Source: Bacillota bacterium (GTDB lineage: Bacteria > Bacillota > Clostridia > Lachnospirales > Lachnospiraceae). From it: a stretch of 64,000 bases of DNA. The stretch is taken from assembly GCA_023442465.1 (NCBI GenBank), contig JAEZZQ010000016.1, positions 248,001 to 312,000 on the forward strand, written 5' to 3'. The notes below the pieces were generated by a model. That model did no database searches and was not told the origin of the DNA. It saw only the letters and a list, made by a program, of their open reading frames with translations. Shown here in pieces: positions 26,260-36,165 of the stretch (positions are counted from its first letter, which is position 1; every line of letters starts with the position of its first letter). A program made the position numbers and the translations under genes.

Positions 26260-27060
26260 TCATTGCTCATTTATCAAGCCTTTTACCACATGATATACAC
26301 CTTTTTCCAAATAAGAAGGACAGATGTATTTTGCCGCCTTTTTCACCTCAGTTCTGGCAGTCTCTACCGCGTAACTCTCTCCTGCTGCCCGCATCATTCC
26401 GATGTCGTTATGATTGTCGCCAAAGGCCATTGTTTCTTCCTTTTTTATATGAAAGTATTCCTGAACAAAGGCCAGAGCATGCCCCTTGTCCACCGAGGCA
26501 TCCATGAAATCCACCCACTCATCTCCCGCCATGCAAGCCTTCACTTTATCCTTCCAGCGGGGAATCAACACGCCCTCTCCCAGCTCTCTGATGCTCTCCT
26601 TCTGATAAATGGAGACTTTAATGATCTGAGCATCTTCCTCGAGAACGTCTCTGACAAGCGTGAACTCATTACGATATCCATAGGTTATCAAATCTATGAA
26701 CTCTTTATTCCTGCTTTCCAGCAAAGAACCATTTGGCGTGGATACGATGATGTCACAGCTTCTGTCATATTCCCGCAGCTGCTTTATGATTTCCTCCGCA
26801 TATTGCCTGTTCATGGGCGTTATGCTGATATCTTTTCCCTGATAACGGATCTGTGCACCATTTTCAGCAATAAATACAATATCCTCATCGATGGAACGAA
26901 ATACATTCTTGATGCTCTGATACTGCCTGCCGCTTGCCGCACAAAAAATGATTCCCTGTCCAATCAAAGCTTTTATAGTCCTCACTATTTCGGGATATAA
27001 ATCCGGTGTGGAGTCTTTGATTAAAGTTCCATCAATATCCGATGCGATTAATTTTATCAT
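26260..27060 (-). CDS. Cof-type HAD hydrolase
   Basis: 266-aa HAD-superfamily IIB phosphatase. Motif I DIDGTLIKDS (8-17, nucleophile Asp8), motif II with CAASGRQ, a C2 cap, Lys in the DKGHALAFV segment, and motif IV GDNHNDIGMM are all present. It probably dephosphorylates small sugar or nucleotide phosphates; the exact substrate is not predictable. It is the last gene of the ppx-ppk-maf-HAD set, 15 bp after maf. Confidence 0.93.
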   Translation of the reverse strand: MIKLIASDIDGTLIKDSTPDLYPEIVRTIKALIGQGIIFCAASGRQYQSIKNVFRSIDEDIVFIAENGAQIRYQGKDISITPMNRQYAEEIIKQLREYDRSCDIIVSTPNGSLLESRNKEFIDLITYGYRNEFTLVRDVLEEDAQIIKVSIYQKESIRELGEGVLIPRWKDKVKACMAGDEWVDFMDASVDKGHALAFVQEYFHIKKEETMAFGDNHNDIGMMRAAGESYAVETARTEVKKAAKYICPSYLEKGVYHVVKGLINEQ

Positions 27061-27075
27061 TGTTAAACCTTACCT

Positions 27076-27666
27076 TTACAATAAATTCCTTGTTTTCATC
27101 TCTTGATAAAGCCTGCCTATAGGCAGTCCCACTACGTTGTTATAGTCTCCGCAGATACCTTGGATATATGCTGCGCATCCTCCCTGAATCGCATAGGAGC
27201 CCGCCTTATCCATGGGCTCACCGCTTTCCACGTAGGAGGCAATCTCTTCTGAATTCATTGGATACATGGTGACATCCGTCTTCTCATAAAAGGTATGGAA
27301 TACGGCCGGCTCATCTTTTTCCTTGACGCAAACAGTCACACCGGTATACACCTGATGTACGTTACCCTGAAGTCTGCCGAGCATTTCACAGGCTTCTTCC
27401 CTGCTCTTTGGCTTTCCCATTACCGTATCCATAAAGGATACCACTGTATCCGCTCCAATAACCGTAAATCCTTCCTCCCCCCGTTTCGTAAGCAGATTGC
27501 ATACCTCATCTGCCTTCTGATAAGACAACTCCTGAACAATTTCACAGGGCAGGCTCTTGGTCGTTTTTTCTTCCCTCTCGCTTGGAATCACTTCATATTC
27601 CATGCCAATTTGCTTTAACAGCTCTTTTCTTCTCGGCGATGCCGATGCTAATATTATTTTATTCAT
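27076..27666 (-). CDS. maf: Maf-family nucleoside triphosphate pyrophosphatase
   Basis: 197 aa. The N-terminal LASASPRRKELL is the signature of Maf house-cleaning pyrophosphatases, which hydrolyse dTTP/UTP or modified NTPs; the GADTVV motif and GGCAAYIQGICGDYNNVVGLPI block are also conserved. The frame is open upstream, but the ATG at 27666 with GGAG 8 nt before it is the natural start. It overlaps the end of ppk by 8 bp, showing coupling within a polyphosphate operon. Confidence 0.95.
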   Translation of the reverse strand: MNKIILASASPRRKELLKQIGMEYEVIPSEREEKTTKSLPCEIVQELSYQKADEVCNLLTKRGEEGFTVIGADTVVSFMDTVMGKPKSREEACEMLGRLQGNVHQVYTGVTVCVKEKDEPAVFHTFYEKTDVTMYPMNSEEIASYVESGEPMDKAGSYAIQGGCAAYIQGICGDYNNVVGLPIGRLYQEMKTRNLL

Positions 27667-29803
27667 GATGAGTCTCCGGTATAAATACGCGGTCGTCCGC
27701 CGCTGTTTGTCCTTCCTGTGCCCGGGCAAGGGCCTCCAGTGCGAATTCCTTCTGGGAATTGTAGATTGCCTTTCCTCTCTTATCCACCTTTTCGTAGCTT
27801 CCGTCAGGCTGTAATATATGCGCTTTTACCGTGTCCATAAGCTCGCCCTCCAGAATATGCACTAATTTTTCCTTCAGTTCATGACGCTCCACGGGAAAAA
27901 GAATCTCCACCCTGCGTTCCAGATTGCGGGGCATCCAATCCGCACTTCCGCAATAAATCTCTTTATTGCCGCCATTTTCAAAATAAAATATCCTGCTGTG
28001 TTCCAAAAAGTTTCCTATGATGGAGCGCACGCTAATATGATCACTTACTCCTGGAATTCCAACCTTAAGGCTGCAAATGCCGCGGATAATGAGTTCTATC
28101 TGCACTCCCGCCGCATTAGCCTCATATAGGGCCTCTATAATATCCTTATCGCACAAGGAATTCATCTTTGCAATAATGCGGGCAGGCCGTCCCTCTCTCG
28201 CATATTTCGCTTCTCTGCTTATGAGATACAGGAATCTGTCCTTCAACCAAAGGGGCGCTAACGACAGCTTTTTCCATGTGCGCGGCTCCGAGTAGCCTGA
28301 CAGCATGTTGAATACAGCGGTAGCATCCTGTCCTATTTCTTCACTGCAGGTGAACATGCCGATATCCGTATAGAGCTTTGCCGTAGCATCGTTGTAATTT
28401 CCTGTTCCAAGATGTACATATCTTTGGATGCCGTCCTCTTCCTGTCTTACCACAAGGGTTATCTTGCTGTGGGTTTTCAAGCCAACGAGACCATAGATGA
28501 CATGGCATCCTGCCTTTTCCAGCATCTTTGCCCAGACAATGTTATTTTCCTCGTCAAAGCGCGCTTTCAGTTCTACCAGCACAGACACCTGCTTTCCATT
28601 CTCCGCCGCCTGGGCTAACGCCGCAATAATCGGCGAATTGCCGCTGACACGGTAAAGTGTCTGCTTAATGGCAAGTACCTCGGGGTCTCTCGCCGCCTGC
28701 CTTATAAAATTCACTACCGGAGCAAATGTCTGATACGGATGGTGCAACAGGATATCACCCTCCCTTATCTTTTCAAAAATATCACACTCCGCCGGAAGCT
28801 CCGGCACCGGCTGGGGCTTCTCATAACCGGACTCCTTCAGATGGTCGAAACCATCAAGACCATACATCTTCATAAGAAACGTTAAATCCAAAGGGCCGTC
28901 TATCTGGTAAATGTCTTCCTCCATAATGGAAAGTTCATTGCCGATCAAACGAAGAAGGCGCTTGTCGATGCCGCTTTCCACCTCCAGACGAATGGCTTGT
29001 CCCCATTGCCTTTTTTTAAGCTGCTTCTCTATTTCCTTCAGCAAATCCTCCGCTTCATCCTCCTCTATGCTTAAATCAGCATTTCGCATAATGCGGAAAG
29101 GATAGACACAGACGATGTTATAATTCAAAAACAGTCTCTCTATATTTCTTTCAATAATTTCCTCTAAGAGAATCACCGTTTTTTCCTTTTCATCCTCCAC
29201 CTTAAGAGGCACGATTCTCGGGAGCACGCTGGGTACCTGCACCGTAGCGAATTCCAACTCCTCTTCCCCGTCCTTTTTTCTTACCAGGGCCCCGAGATTC
29301 AAGGACTTATTGCGGATCAAAGGAAAAGGCCTGGAAGAATCCACCGCCATAGGGGTAAGAACCGGATATACGTTTTCCATAAAATACTTATCCGCATATT
29401 CCGCCTCTTTTACCGTCATATCTTCATGATGCTCTATGATGCGGAGGCCGCTTTGCAATAGCAGGGGTACCAGTGACCGCTTGTATGTAGAATATTGAAG
29501 GTTTACCAGCTCATGAGTAGCCTCATTCAGTCTTTGAAGCTGCTCTGCCGGCGTCATTCCCGAAAGGTCGGGCTTCGCATAGCCCGCATTTACCATATCC
29601 TTTAAGGAAGCGACCCTTACCATAAAAAATTCGTCCAAATTAGAGGCCGTAATGCTCAAAAATTTCAGCCTCTCAAAAAGTGGATTCTGCTTGTCCCTGG
29701 CTTCGCTGAGCACTCGTTTATTAAAAAGTATCCAGCTCAGTTCCCGGTTCATGTAGTTATTATAATCCGCAGCCTTTTTCTTTTCACTTTCCCTGCCGTT
29801 CAT
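27659..29803 (-). CDS. ppk1: polyphosphate kinase 1
   Basis: 714 aa, the usual length for PPK1, which makes polyphosphate from ATP reversibly. Conserved features are the N-terminal NRELSWILFNKRVL, phosphorylated His445 in LKTHSK, and the HLGTGNYN block. GGAGG precedes the ATG by 6 nt. It lies 22 bp downstream of a Ppx/GppA gene, pairing synthesis and breakdown of polyphosphate in one operon, with maf and a HAD phosphatase following. Confidence 0.98.
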   Translation of the reverse strand: MNGRESEKKKAADYNNYMNRELSWILFNKRVLSEARDKQNPLFERLKFLSITASNLDEFFMVRVASLKDMVNAGYAKPDLSGMTPAEQLQRLNEATHELVNLQYSTYKRSLVPLLLQSGLRIIEHHEDMTVKEAEYADKYFMENVYPVLTPMAVDSSRPFPLIRNKSLNLGALVRKKDGEEELEFATVQVPSVLPRIVPLKVEDEKEKTVILLEEIIERNIERLFLNYNIVCVYPFRIMRNADLSIEEDEAEDLLKEIEKQLKKRQWGQAIRLEVESGIDKRLLRLIGNELSIMEEDIYQIDGPLDLTFLMKMYGLDGFDHLKESGYEKPQPVPELPAECDIFEKIREGDILLHHPYQTFAPVVNFIRQAARDPEVLAIKQTLYRVSGNSPIIAALAQAAENGKQVSVLVELKARFDEENNIVWAKMLEKAGCHVIYGLVGLKTHSKITLVVRQEEDGIQRYVHLGTGNYNDATAKLYTDIGMFTCSEEIGQDATAVFNMLSGYSEPRTWKKLSLAPLWLKDRFLYLISREAKYAREGRPARIIAKMNSLCDKDIIEALYEANAAGVQIELIIRGICSLKVGIPGVSDHISVRSIIGNFLEHSRIFYFENGGNKEIYCGSADWMPRNLERRVEILFPVERHELKEKLVHILEGELMDTVKAHILQPDGSYEKVDKRGKAIYNSQKEFALEALARAQEGQTAADDRVFIPETHHE

Positions 29804-29825
29804 AAATTCCTCCGCTTGTTTATGC

Positions 29826-31364
29826 TTATAAGCTTCTTCTTTGCTTGATCATCGGTCTGACGCTGTATACTTCCTCGAAAAACTCAGCTCCCCCGCTGAA
29901 CATTCCTTTCTCCAGCGTGATATCATCGTTGGTGTCCACCGTAATCGTCAGTACGTTGTCCTTGAGAACCGCCTTAACGTCCTTGAACTTTTGCTTATGG
30001 CTTCGGTCTAAGCCGTTAGCTACCCGGAGTATGGCGGTCAGCTTGGCCATTTTTAAGTAGGTCTCTCTGCTAAGCTCTGATTCTTTCCCCATTTCCGTAT
30101 AATATACGAACTCCGAATGATTATATTTCACCACGTTTGCCACAATTTCCCGTTCCTCATGGGAAAGGCCTATGATTTCCGTCGCCATGATGATGCTGTA
30201 AGAGCATTCGCCCAGATTCACCATGCTTATATATTTTCCGCAATCGTGCAAAAGCGTAGCGATTCTAAGCAGCAGCCTGTCTCTTTTTTCAAGTCCATGC
30301 ACCTTCTTCATGCTGTCGAATACGGTGAGCGCTATTTTTTCCAGGGTTTCTCCCCGTTTTCTGCTTCCCATATATCTCTTGCTGATATTTCTCGCGCAGG
30401 CGATGATGTCCTGCTCAAAATCGTGCTCCGGCAAGACTATTTTATTGTTCTGCGCATATTCATAGGCGATACCGTCGCACAGCGTCACGCCCGGAGCCCA
30501 GAGCAGCTCTGCATTCATTACCTCTATCATTCTTTTTAACAAAATACTGGAAATATAAAGCAGTGCAATATTTTCCTCCGGCATATCGAAGAGCTTCGTC
30601 AGTTCCTGCACTGTTTTTTCCCGGAATACCTCGAGAAATTGCTCGAAATTCTTCGCATTCACGTATCCGCTCACTCTTTCCGAAAAGAGCTTTTTTTGTA
30701 CCAACGTGGAAATATAATCGTCCACGATGATGATGTTATTGATTTCACGCTCCTTTAAATATAGCTTTTTAAAGACTGAAAGCTGGGCGTTTACAAGTTC
30801 CTCTATCAGTGCCTCGTACTGTCCTCTTCCCGCCCCTAACTGATTCATATAATCCCTTAGGCGCAGCACGCCCAGACGAAGATTCTGAGTCGCTACAAGT
30901 GCATCCTTATCGAAAAGGGAAATCTGGATGCTGCCGCCTCCGATGTCCGCAATGACCGTTCCCTTTTCAATGAATTTATTGAAATCCTCTCCCATAAAGG
31001 CGATGGATTTATAATCCAAAAAACGCTGCTCCGAATTGCTCAGCACCTCGATATCAATGCCTGTCCGCTGACGGATCTGGTCGAGAACGATAATTGTATT
31101 TTCCGACTCTCTTATCGCGCTGGTGCCATATGCCTTATACTCCGACACTCTGTAGGATTTCATGATTTTCGTATATTCATTCAGATAATGGCACAATTCA
31201 TCCACTTTATCGTTCGCCATTTTTCCTACGGCATATGTCCCCGTTCCTAAATCGATACGGTGTCTGATATGATCGATCTCTTTCATTCCGTCTTTTGCCG
31301 ATATTTCAAATATTTTCATGGATAACTCAAAGGAACCTACGTCTATTGCCGCAAATGTTTTCAT
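29826..31364 (-). CDS. Ppx/GppA-type exopolyphosphatase with HD domain
   Basis: About 512 aa. The N-terminal actin-like domain has FAAIDVGSFELSMKIFE (phosphate-1 loop), GTSAIRES and the ADIGGGSIQ phosphate-2 loop. The C-terminal part carries an HD-type domain (LLHDCGKYISM) as in long Ppx/GppA proteins. It degrades polyphosphate or pppGpp; the ppk neighbour favours polyphosphate. An in-frame ATG at 31376 abuts GAGAGG too closely, so the ATG at 31364 is preferred. The 164-bp palindrome lies upstream. Confidence 0.95.
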   Translation of the reverse strand: MKTFAAIDVGSFELSMKIFEISAKDGMKEIDHIRHRIDLGTGTYAVGKMANDKVDELCHYLNEYTKIMKSYRVSEYKAYGTSAIRESENTIIVLDQIRQRTGIDIEVLSNSEQRFLDYKSIAFMGEDFNKFIEKGTVIADIGGGSIQISLFDKDALVATQNLRLGVLRLRDYMNQLGAGRGQYEALIEELVNAQLSVFKKLYLKEREINNIIIVDDYISTLVQKKLFSERVSGYVNAKNFEQFLEVFREKTVQELTKLFDMPEENIALLYISSILLKRMIEVMNAELLWAPGVTLCDGIAYEYAQNNKIVLPEHDFEQDIIACARNISKRYMGSRKRGETLEKIALTVFDSMKKVHGLEKRDRLLLRIATLLHDCGKYISMVNLGECSYSIIMATEIIGLSHEEREIVANVVKYNHSEFVYYTEMGKESELSRETYLKMAKLTAILRVANGLDRSHKQKFKDVKAVLKDNVLTITVDTNDDITLEKGMFSGGAEFFEEVYSVRPMIKQRRSL

Positions 31365-31414
31365 ATCGAAAGCCATCCTCTCTTTTTATCTTTTGGCATG
31401 TAACATAGAAATTT

Positions 31415-31578
31415 TAGTACAGCGTTCGACAAATAACTGGACCAATCGCGCAGAATGCTTTTCCTAGTGTGCAGTTCGAAAAACGTAGGCGTAGCGGGCT
31501 ACGCTGAGGCTTTTCGAACTGTACAATCGGAAAAGCAGGCAAGCGATTTGGGGTAGTTATTTGCGAAACGTTGTACTA
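31415..31578. repeat. 164-bp imperfect palindrome (MITE-like)
   Basis: Starts TAGTACAGCGTT and ends AACGTTGTACTA. The two ~78-bp arms are complementary over most of their length with small bulges. The best paired blocks are CAAATAACT, TGCTTTTCC, CAGTTCGAAAA and GCGTAGC. If the ends are GTACA, it is flanked by TA on both sides, as in IS630/mariner-type insertions. It lies between the AAA ATPase and ppx genes. No second copy was seen in the window. Confidence 0.75.
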
Positions 31579-31598
31579 GGTCAACATACTGTACCGGC

Positions 31599-32900
31599 TT
31601 AAAATTTCTTTTCACGCTTCCCAAGCAGGTAATCGATAAACTGCTGGGCAGTGCGTCCTGAAAGCCCGCCATGGGAAAGTTCCCATTTGTTCGCCTCCAA
31701 TAAAAGCTCCTCTTCCGGCATCGTAATTTTATAACGAATCGCGAGACGCCTTACAATTTCCTGAAATTCTTTCTTATCCGGCGAGCAGAAGAAAATCGTC
31801 ACCCCGAACCGGTAAACGAGGGACAGCTTTTCCTGAACCGTATCGCTGGCGTGGAGCTGATCCCTGCGTCCCTCCTTATCGGCGAAGGTCTCCTTTATCA
31901 GATGCCTTCTGTTGGAGGTAGCATATATGAGCACGTTATCGGGTTTCTTCTCCAGCCCGCCTTCGATTACTGCTTTCAGATATTTATATTCGATTTCAAA
32001 TTCTTCAAAGCTGAGGTCATCCATATAAATGATGAATTTATAATTGCGATTTTTAATCTGAGCGATAACATCATTCAAATCCTGAAACTGATGCTTATAC
32101 ACCTCGATAACGCGCAGCCCTCTGTCATAATATTCGTTGGCAATCGCCTTGATACTGGAAGACTTGCCGGTGCCCGCATCGCCGAACAACAGACAGTTAT
32201 TGGCCTTTCTTCCTTCCACGAAGGCCTCCGTATTCTCTATCAGCTTCTGCTTGGGAAGCTCATAGCCGATCAAATCGTCCAAGTATACATGGGCGATGTT
32301 CAGTATCGGAACGATAGAGACGCCGTTCTCGTCATGACATACGCGGAAAGATTTATGTAAACCAAATTTTCCTACTCCATATTCCTTATAGAATTCCGTA
32401 AGGGTTGCTTTCATTTCCTCCGCAGAATCGTTCTTTGTAAATTTCACCGCAAGAGTACAGATGCTTTTGCAAATCCGCTCGTTATATACCTTGCTTTCCT
32501 GCTCGCAGCCATCGTAAGAAAGAATGAGAGAAAAGGCCTCCACTCCCAGAAACTCCATCATGCCGGAAAAATCGAAGTCATAAAACTCCTTAAATATCAC
32601 GATGTCATGAAGGGCGGCCTGATTGATGGTTCCTCCTACCTCTCCTCTTATTTCACATGCCTTGCTATAGCTGTTTTCGTTGTTCACAAGAAGGTTGGTC
32701 AGATAGCAATGCCATAGATTTCCATAAAATCCATGATGCCCCGCCAAGTCGATAAGACGGTGCATACAATCATATAAAAGAGACCTTTTGTCCTCTATAT
32801 TAAAAAATTCATCGTTATAATGGCTCATCAGCCATGCCATATCATAAAGCAGAGCTTCATCACCGAATCCTTTATATACAATCAGTTCGTTTTCCCGCAT
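31599..32900 (-). CDS. AAA ATPase, DUF815 family
   Basis: 433 aa. The N-terminal ~200 residues are helical with no named domain. The C-terminal AAA module has Walker A FGDAGTGKSSS (about 238-248), Walker B FIIYMDDLSFEE, and sensor segments YATSNRRHLI and a late Arg. DUF815 proteins are MoxR/DnaA-like ATPases of unknown role. The start has AGGTAGGA upstream and is only 13 bp after the pheA stop, so it is cotranscribed with pheA. No link to aromatic biosynthesis can be inferred from the sequence. Confidence 0.9.
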   Translation of the reverse strand: MRENELIVYKGFGDEALLYDMAWLMSHYNDEFFNIEDKRSLLYDCMHRLIDLAGHHGFYGNLWHCYLTNLLVNNENSYSKACEIRGEVGGTINQAALHDIVIFKEFYDFDFSGMMEFLGVEAFSLILSYDGCEQESKVYNERICKSICTLAVKFTKNDSAEEMKATLTEFYKEYGVGKFGLHKSFRVCHDENGVSIVPILNIAHVYLDDLIGYELPKQKLIENTEAFVEGRKANNCLLFGDAGTGKSSSIKAIANEYYDRGLRVIEVYKHQFQDLNDVIAQIKNRNYKFIIYMDDLSFEEFEIEYKYLKAVIEGGLEKKPDNVLIYATSNRRHLIKETFADKEGRRDQLHASDTVQEKLSLVYRFGVTIFFCSPDKKEFQEIVRRLAIRYKITMPEEELLLEANKWELSHGGLSGRTAQQFIDYLLGKREKKF

Positions 32901-32913
32901 TGTTGTCCTACCT

Positions 32914-34041
32914 CTAATAGTTTCCTAAAATTTTCATATTTCTCGCTTCATCCCTAAGGCCTCTTAAGGCATTTTTCACCGCACTGTCCGTAAGGTTGCC
33001 GTCAAAATCGATAAAAAACCGGTATTCCCAGTTGCGGTCGGGAGTGGGACGGCTTTCTATTTTATTCATGTTGAGATTATTATAAATGAAATGAGACAGC
33101 ATATGATAGAGGGAGCCGCTTTCGTGAGGCACCTCGAAGCAAATACTTACCTTTTTGGCGTCTTTTAAGAATATTTTCTGATTGGTCACGATGATAAAAC
33201 GAGTCGAATTCGTGCTGGAGTGGTTGATTCCCTTTTCCAATATCTCAAGTCCATAAGTCTCCGCAGCATAAGCACTGGCGATAGCCGCCTGTGTGCTGTC
33301 CTTATCTTCAGACACCTTTTTCGCCGCAAAGGCGTTGTTATTCATGCTGATCTGCTTCCAGGCCGCATGCTCCTGAAGATACTTGGAGCTTTGCATCAGC
33401 GACTGCGGATGGGAATAGACGGTCTTAATGTCTTCCAGCTTCGTTCCCGGGGCTGCCATCAGACAGTGTTCAATCTTTATAATCTGTTCACCCACGATAT
33501 AGTTCTCGAATTCCACGAGCATATCGTAAATCTCGCTTACGATACCCGCGGTGGAATTCTCGATGGGAAGCACCGCGTAATCCGCGCTGCCTTCGTCAAT
33601 GGCAATCATCGCATCCCGAAAGGTTTCTACATGGAAATTGTTCACGTCTTTACCGAAATACTGCTTCATAGCTGCCTGCGTATAGGCTCCCTCAGCACCG
33701 GGAAATACCACTCTTGCATCTTCCAAGTTCAAACGGTCCATCCCGATAAACGGCAGCCTTCCTATGCTTCCTTTTTCCGTCAGCATCTGGTATTGCAGCT
33801 TGCGGCTCATGGACATAATCTGCTCGAACAACTCCTCGATCCCATGACTGTTGAATTCATTGTGTGCCATAGACTTCACACTGCGAATCTTCTGCGCCTC
33901 GCGCTCCTTATCGAAAACTTTTTTGCCCGTCTCGATTTTATATTCCGCTACTTGTCTGGATATCTCCATCCTCTGTTCATACAACTCTACGATTTGTCCA
34001 TCAATAGCGTCTATTTGTTCCCTTAATTTCGTCAAATCCAT
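32914..34041 (-). CDS. pheA: bifunctional chorismate mutase/prephenate dehydratase
   Basis: About 375 aa. Residues 1-90 form an AroQ chorismate mutase (LREQIDAIDGQIVELYEQRMEISRQVAEYK). Residues ~115-290 form prephenate dehydratase (VVFPGAEGAYTQAAM, ADYAVLPIENSTAGIV, NSTRFIIV), and the end is an ACT domain (ICFEVPHESGSLYHMLSHF, ESRPTPDRNWEYRFFIDF) that senses phenylalanine. The pathway is chorismate to phenylpyruvate. AAAGGA supports the ATG at 34041 rather than one six codons earlier. Confidence 0.96.
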   Translation of the reverse strand: MDLTKLREQIDAIDGQIVELYEQRMEISRQVAEYKIETGKKVFDKEREAQKIRSVKSMAHNEFNSHGIEELFEQIMSMSRKLQYQMLTEKGSIGRLPFIGMDRLNLEDARVVFPGAEGAYTQAAMKQYFGKDVNNFHVETFRDAMIAIDEGSADYAVLPIENSTAGIVSEIYDMLVEFENYIVGEQIIKIEHCLMAAPGTKLEDIKTVYSHPQSLMQSSKYLQEHAAWKQISMNNNAFAAKKVSEDKDSTQAAIASAYAAETYGLEILEKGINHSSTNSTRFIIVTNQKIFLKDAKKVSICFEVPHESGSLYHMLSHFIYNNLNMNKIESRPTPDRNWEYRFFIDFDGNLTDSAVKNALRGLRDEARNMKILGNY

Positions 34042-34254
34042 ACTGCCGGTTCCTTTCATGGCTTACTTTTTACCTGCATTTTACTTATGCTTTACCGCAC
34101 TTTACGCTTATTTGTGCCTACGGAATTGTTCATAATTTATCAAATTTTATCTTATAACAAATCCCACTTGATAGCAAGTAAATTAACGGCTATAATTTTA
34201 GTAAATAATTGTGAAACATAAGAAAAATCTCGAAAGGAGTATTACAAACAAAAT

Positions 34255-35295
34255 ATGAAATCAAAGAGGAGAACTATTATAGTTATAGCGGCGATATGCT
34301 TTATCTTCCTGGCCACCTTCGGCTATACGCTCCTATCCCAGAAAGTGCAATTCAACGAGGGGAACGTGACCGGGAATACCGCGGGCAATTTGAATAACGG
34401 AGGACTTTTTTGCGAGACGGATGGAGTAGTCTATTTCTCCAATCCTTACGATGAAGGGCGTCTGTATTCCATGACACCGGAAGAAACCCAGCTAAAAAGA
34501 CTTACCACATCAAAGGCCACTTCTATCAATGCAGATTCGCATTATCTTTATTACTATATGGACAGCACAAAGGAAGGCGGGGAGCTTAACTACATGCATT
34601 TTCACGGCATTTATCGGAGCAAGCTAAGTGGGCAGGACACCGAATGCCTGAAACGCAATTACGCCATCACATTACAGCTTTGCGGAAATTACTTATATTA
34701 TCAAGACTTCGACAACAATAACAAAAACGGGACTGAACTTTATAAGATAAAAATAGATAAATCGGAGGATGTCAGAATTGCAGATTATGATATCAATCCT
34801 GCATGCTGTGAAGATGGTATTATTTATTTTAACGGAACGAAAGAGAATCATCATTTGTATGCGTTAAATACAAAAAATGATTCCATTTCCGTTGTATGGG
34901 ATGGTGATATATGGAACCCCGTCTATGAGGAAGGCTACGTTTATTATATAGATGTTTCCCACGATTACAGACTTTGCCGATACTCCCTTTTGTCAAAAAC
35001 CGAGGAGGTTCTGACCGAGGACCGCGTCGACTTTTTCAACGTGTACGGCGGCAGCATCTATTATCAAAAAAGTTCTGAGAGTGAACCAGCACTGAAACGG
35101 ATGCAGACGGACGGGAGCAATGTGGAAATCGTCGCAGAGGGCGTTTATAAAAATATCAATATCACTTCCAGCTATGTATATTTTACTGCCTTCGGCTGCG
35201 AAGTTCCGGTTTATAAAACCCCTACCGCCGGTGCAGTAAACGTGACCACCTTCGACAGTGCCATGAAAGCCGCGCTATCGGAAAACGATCAGTGA
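34255..35295 (+). CDS. membrane-anchored DUF5050-like beta-propeller protein
   Basis: 346 aa. An N-terminal signal-anchor (basic KSKRR then a hydrophobic helix at residues 8-27) precedes an extracytoplasmic domain built from repeats of the type G-x-(I/V)-Y-Y/F-x-N-x-x-D with Leu-Tyr-x-(M/I), typical of DUF5050 propellers found in clostridial surface proteins. Repeats are visible near residues 60, 100, 145, 190, 225 and 265. A GAAAGGAG Shine-Dalgarno precedes the ATG. It stands alone, divergent from pheA and convergent with folBK. Function unknown. Confidence 0.85.
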   Translation: MKSKRRTIIVIAAICFIFLATFGYTLLSQKVQFNEGNVTGNTAGNLNNGGLFCETDGVVYFSNPYDEGRLYSMTPEETQLKRLTTSKATSINADSHYLYYYMDSTKEGGELNYMHFHGIYRSKLSGQDTECLKRNYAITLQLCGNYLYYQDFDNNNKNGTELYKIKIDKSEDVRIADYDINPACCEDGIIYFNGTKENHHLYALNTKNDSISVVWDGDIWNPVYEEGYVYYIDVSHDYRLCRYSLLSKTEEVLTEDRVDFFNVYGGSIYYQKSSESEPALKRMQTDGSNVEIVAEGVYKNINITSSYVYFTAFGCEVPVYKTPTAGAVNVTTFDSAMKAALSENDQ

Positions 35296-35312
35296 CACAC
35301 TGTCCATTGTTT

Positions 35313-36143
35313 TTATTTTTGCAGCTCCTTTAACAGAGCGCTTACGGTCTTATGAAACAAGGGATGCCAGATATAAGGATCTATCTGAGCCAGCGGAACC
35401 AGAACGAAATCCCGGTTCTGCATATCTTTATGCGGTATGGTAAGCTTATCGGCCGACATAATAATATCATCATAAAAGATAATATCCAAATCCAAGGTAC
35501 GGTCACCCCAATGGACCTTTCTCTCCCTTCCCGCATTTTCTTCCAAAGCATGGAGGTAATCCAGCAGTTCTTCAGGTGTAAATAAAGTCTCCGCTTCCAG
35601 CGCTCCGTTTAGGAATTCTTCCTTTGCGGTTCCTCCGTAAGGCGCTGTTTGGATTATATCCGATACTCTTTTCACACGGATTTTTGATTCCTCCCGCATG
35701 GACGCTACTGCACCCTCTATATACTCTTCCCGCTTTCCCATGCTGGAGCCCAAGGCGAGGTAAACGGTATGCCATCCTCTTCTAATCTTTACCGATACGG
35801 ATTCAAAGGGCAAGCCTATGGGGGCATGCGGTTTGCGGATCTCCAATTCTATTTCTCTTATGAGCGGAAAGGCAAGAAGAACCTCTTGTGCCATGTTTTC
35901 TGCCACGGATTCTATCAGCTTATATGTATGGCTTTTCATGTAATCACTCATAAAATGGCATACTTCGCCATAATTTACCGATAGAGACAAGTCATCCTTT
36001 TGACCCGCTTTTCTCGTTTTTACATATAAGGCTGCATTTATATAAAAGTTCTGTCCTTTTTGCGTCTCTTCCTGATACACCCCGTGATGGGCAAATACTT
36101 CGAGATTTTCTATTTTAATTTTATCCGAATATTTATTTTCCAT
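35313..36143 (-). CDS. folBK: FolB-FolK fusion: dihydroneopterin aldolase/HPPK
   Basis: 276 aa. Residues 1-120 are dihydroneopterin aldolase (IENLEVFAHHGVYQEETQKGQNF, with conserved Glu and a late PHAPIG). Residues ~125-276 are 6-hydroxymethyl-7,8-dihydropterin pyrophosphokinase (VYLALGSSMGKREEYIEGAV and a late RTLDLDIIFYDD). It catalyses two successive steps of folate synthesis. It is the last gene of folE-HD-folP-folBK. The Shine-Dalgarno (AGAGG) is somewhat far from the ATG. Confidence 0.96.
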   Translation of the reverse strand: MENKYSDKIKIENLEVFAHHGVYQEETQKGQNFYINAALYVKTRKAGQKDDLSLSVNYGEVCHFMSDYMKSHTYKLIESVAENMAQEVLLAFPLIREIELEIRKPHAPIGLPFESVSVKIRRGWHTVYLALGSSMGKREEYIEGAVASMREESKIRVKRVSDIIQTAPYGGTAKEEFLNGALEAETLFTPEELLDYLHALEENAGRERKVHWGDRTLDLDIIFYDDIIMSADKLTIPHKDMQNRDFVLVPLAQIDPYIWHPLFHKTVSALLKELQK

Positions 36144-36165
36144 ATTTTATCATATCCTCTTCTTT

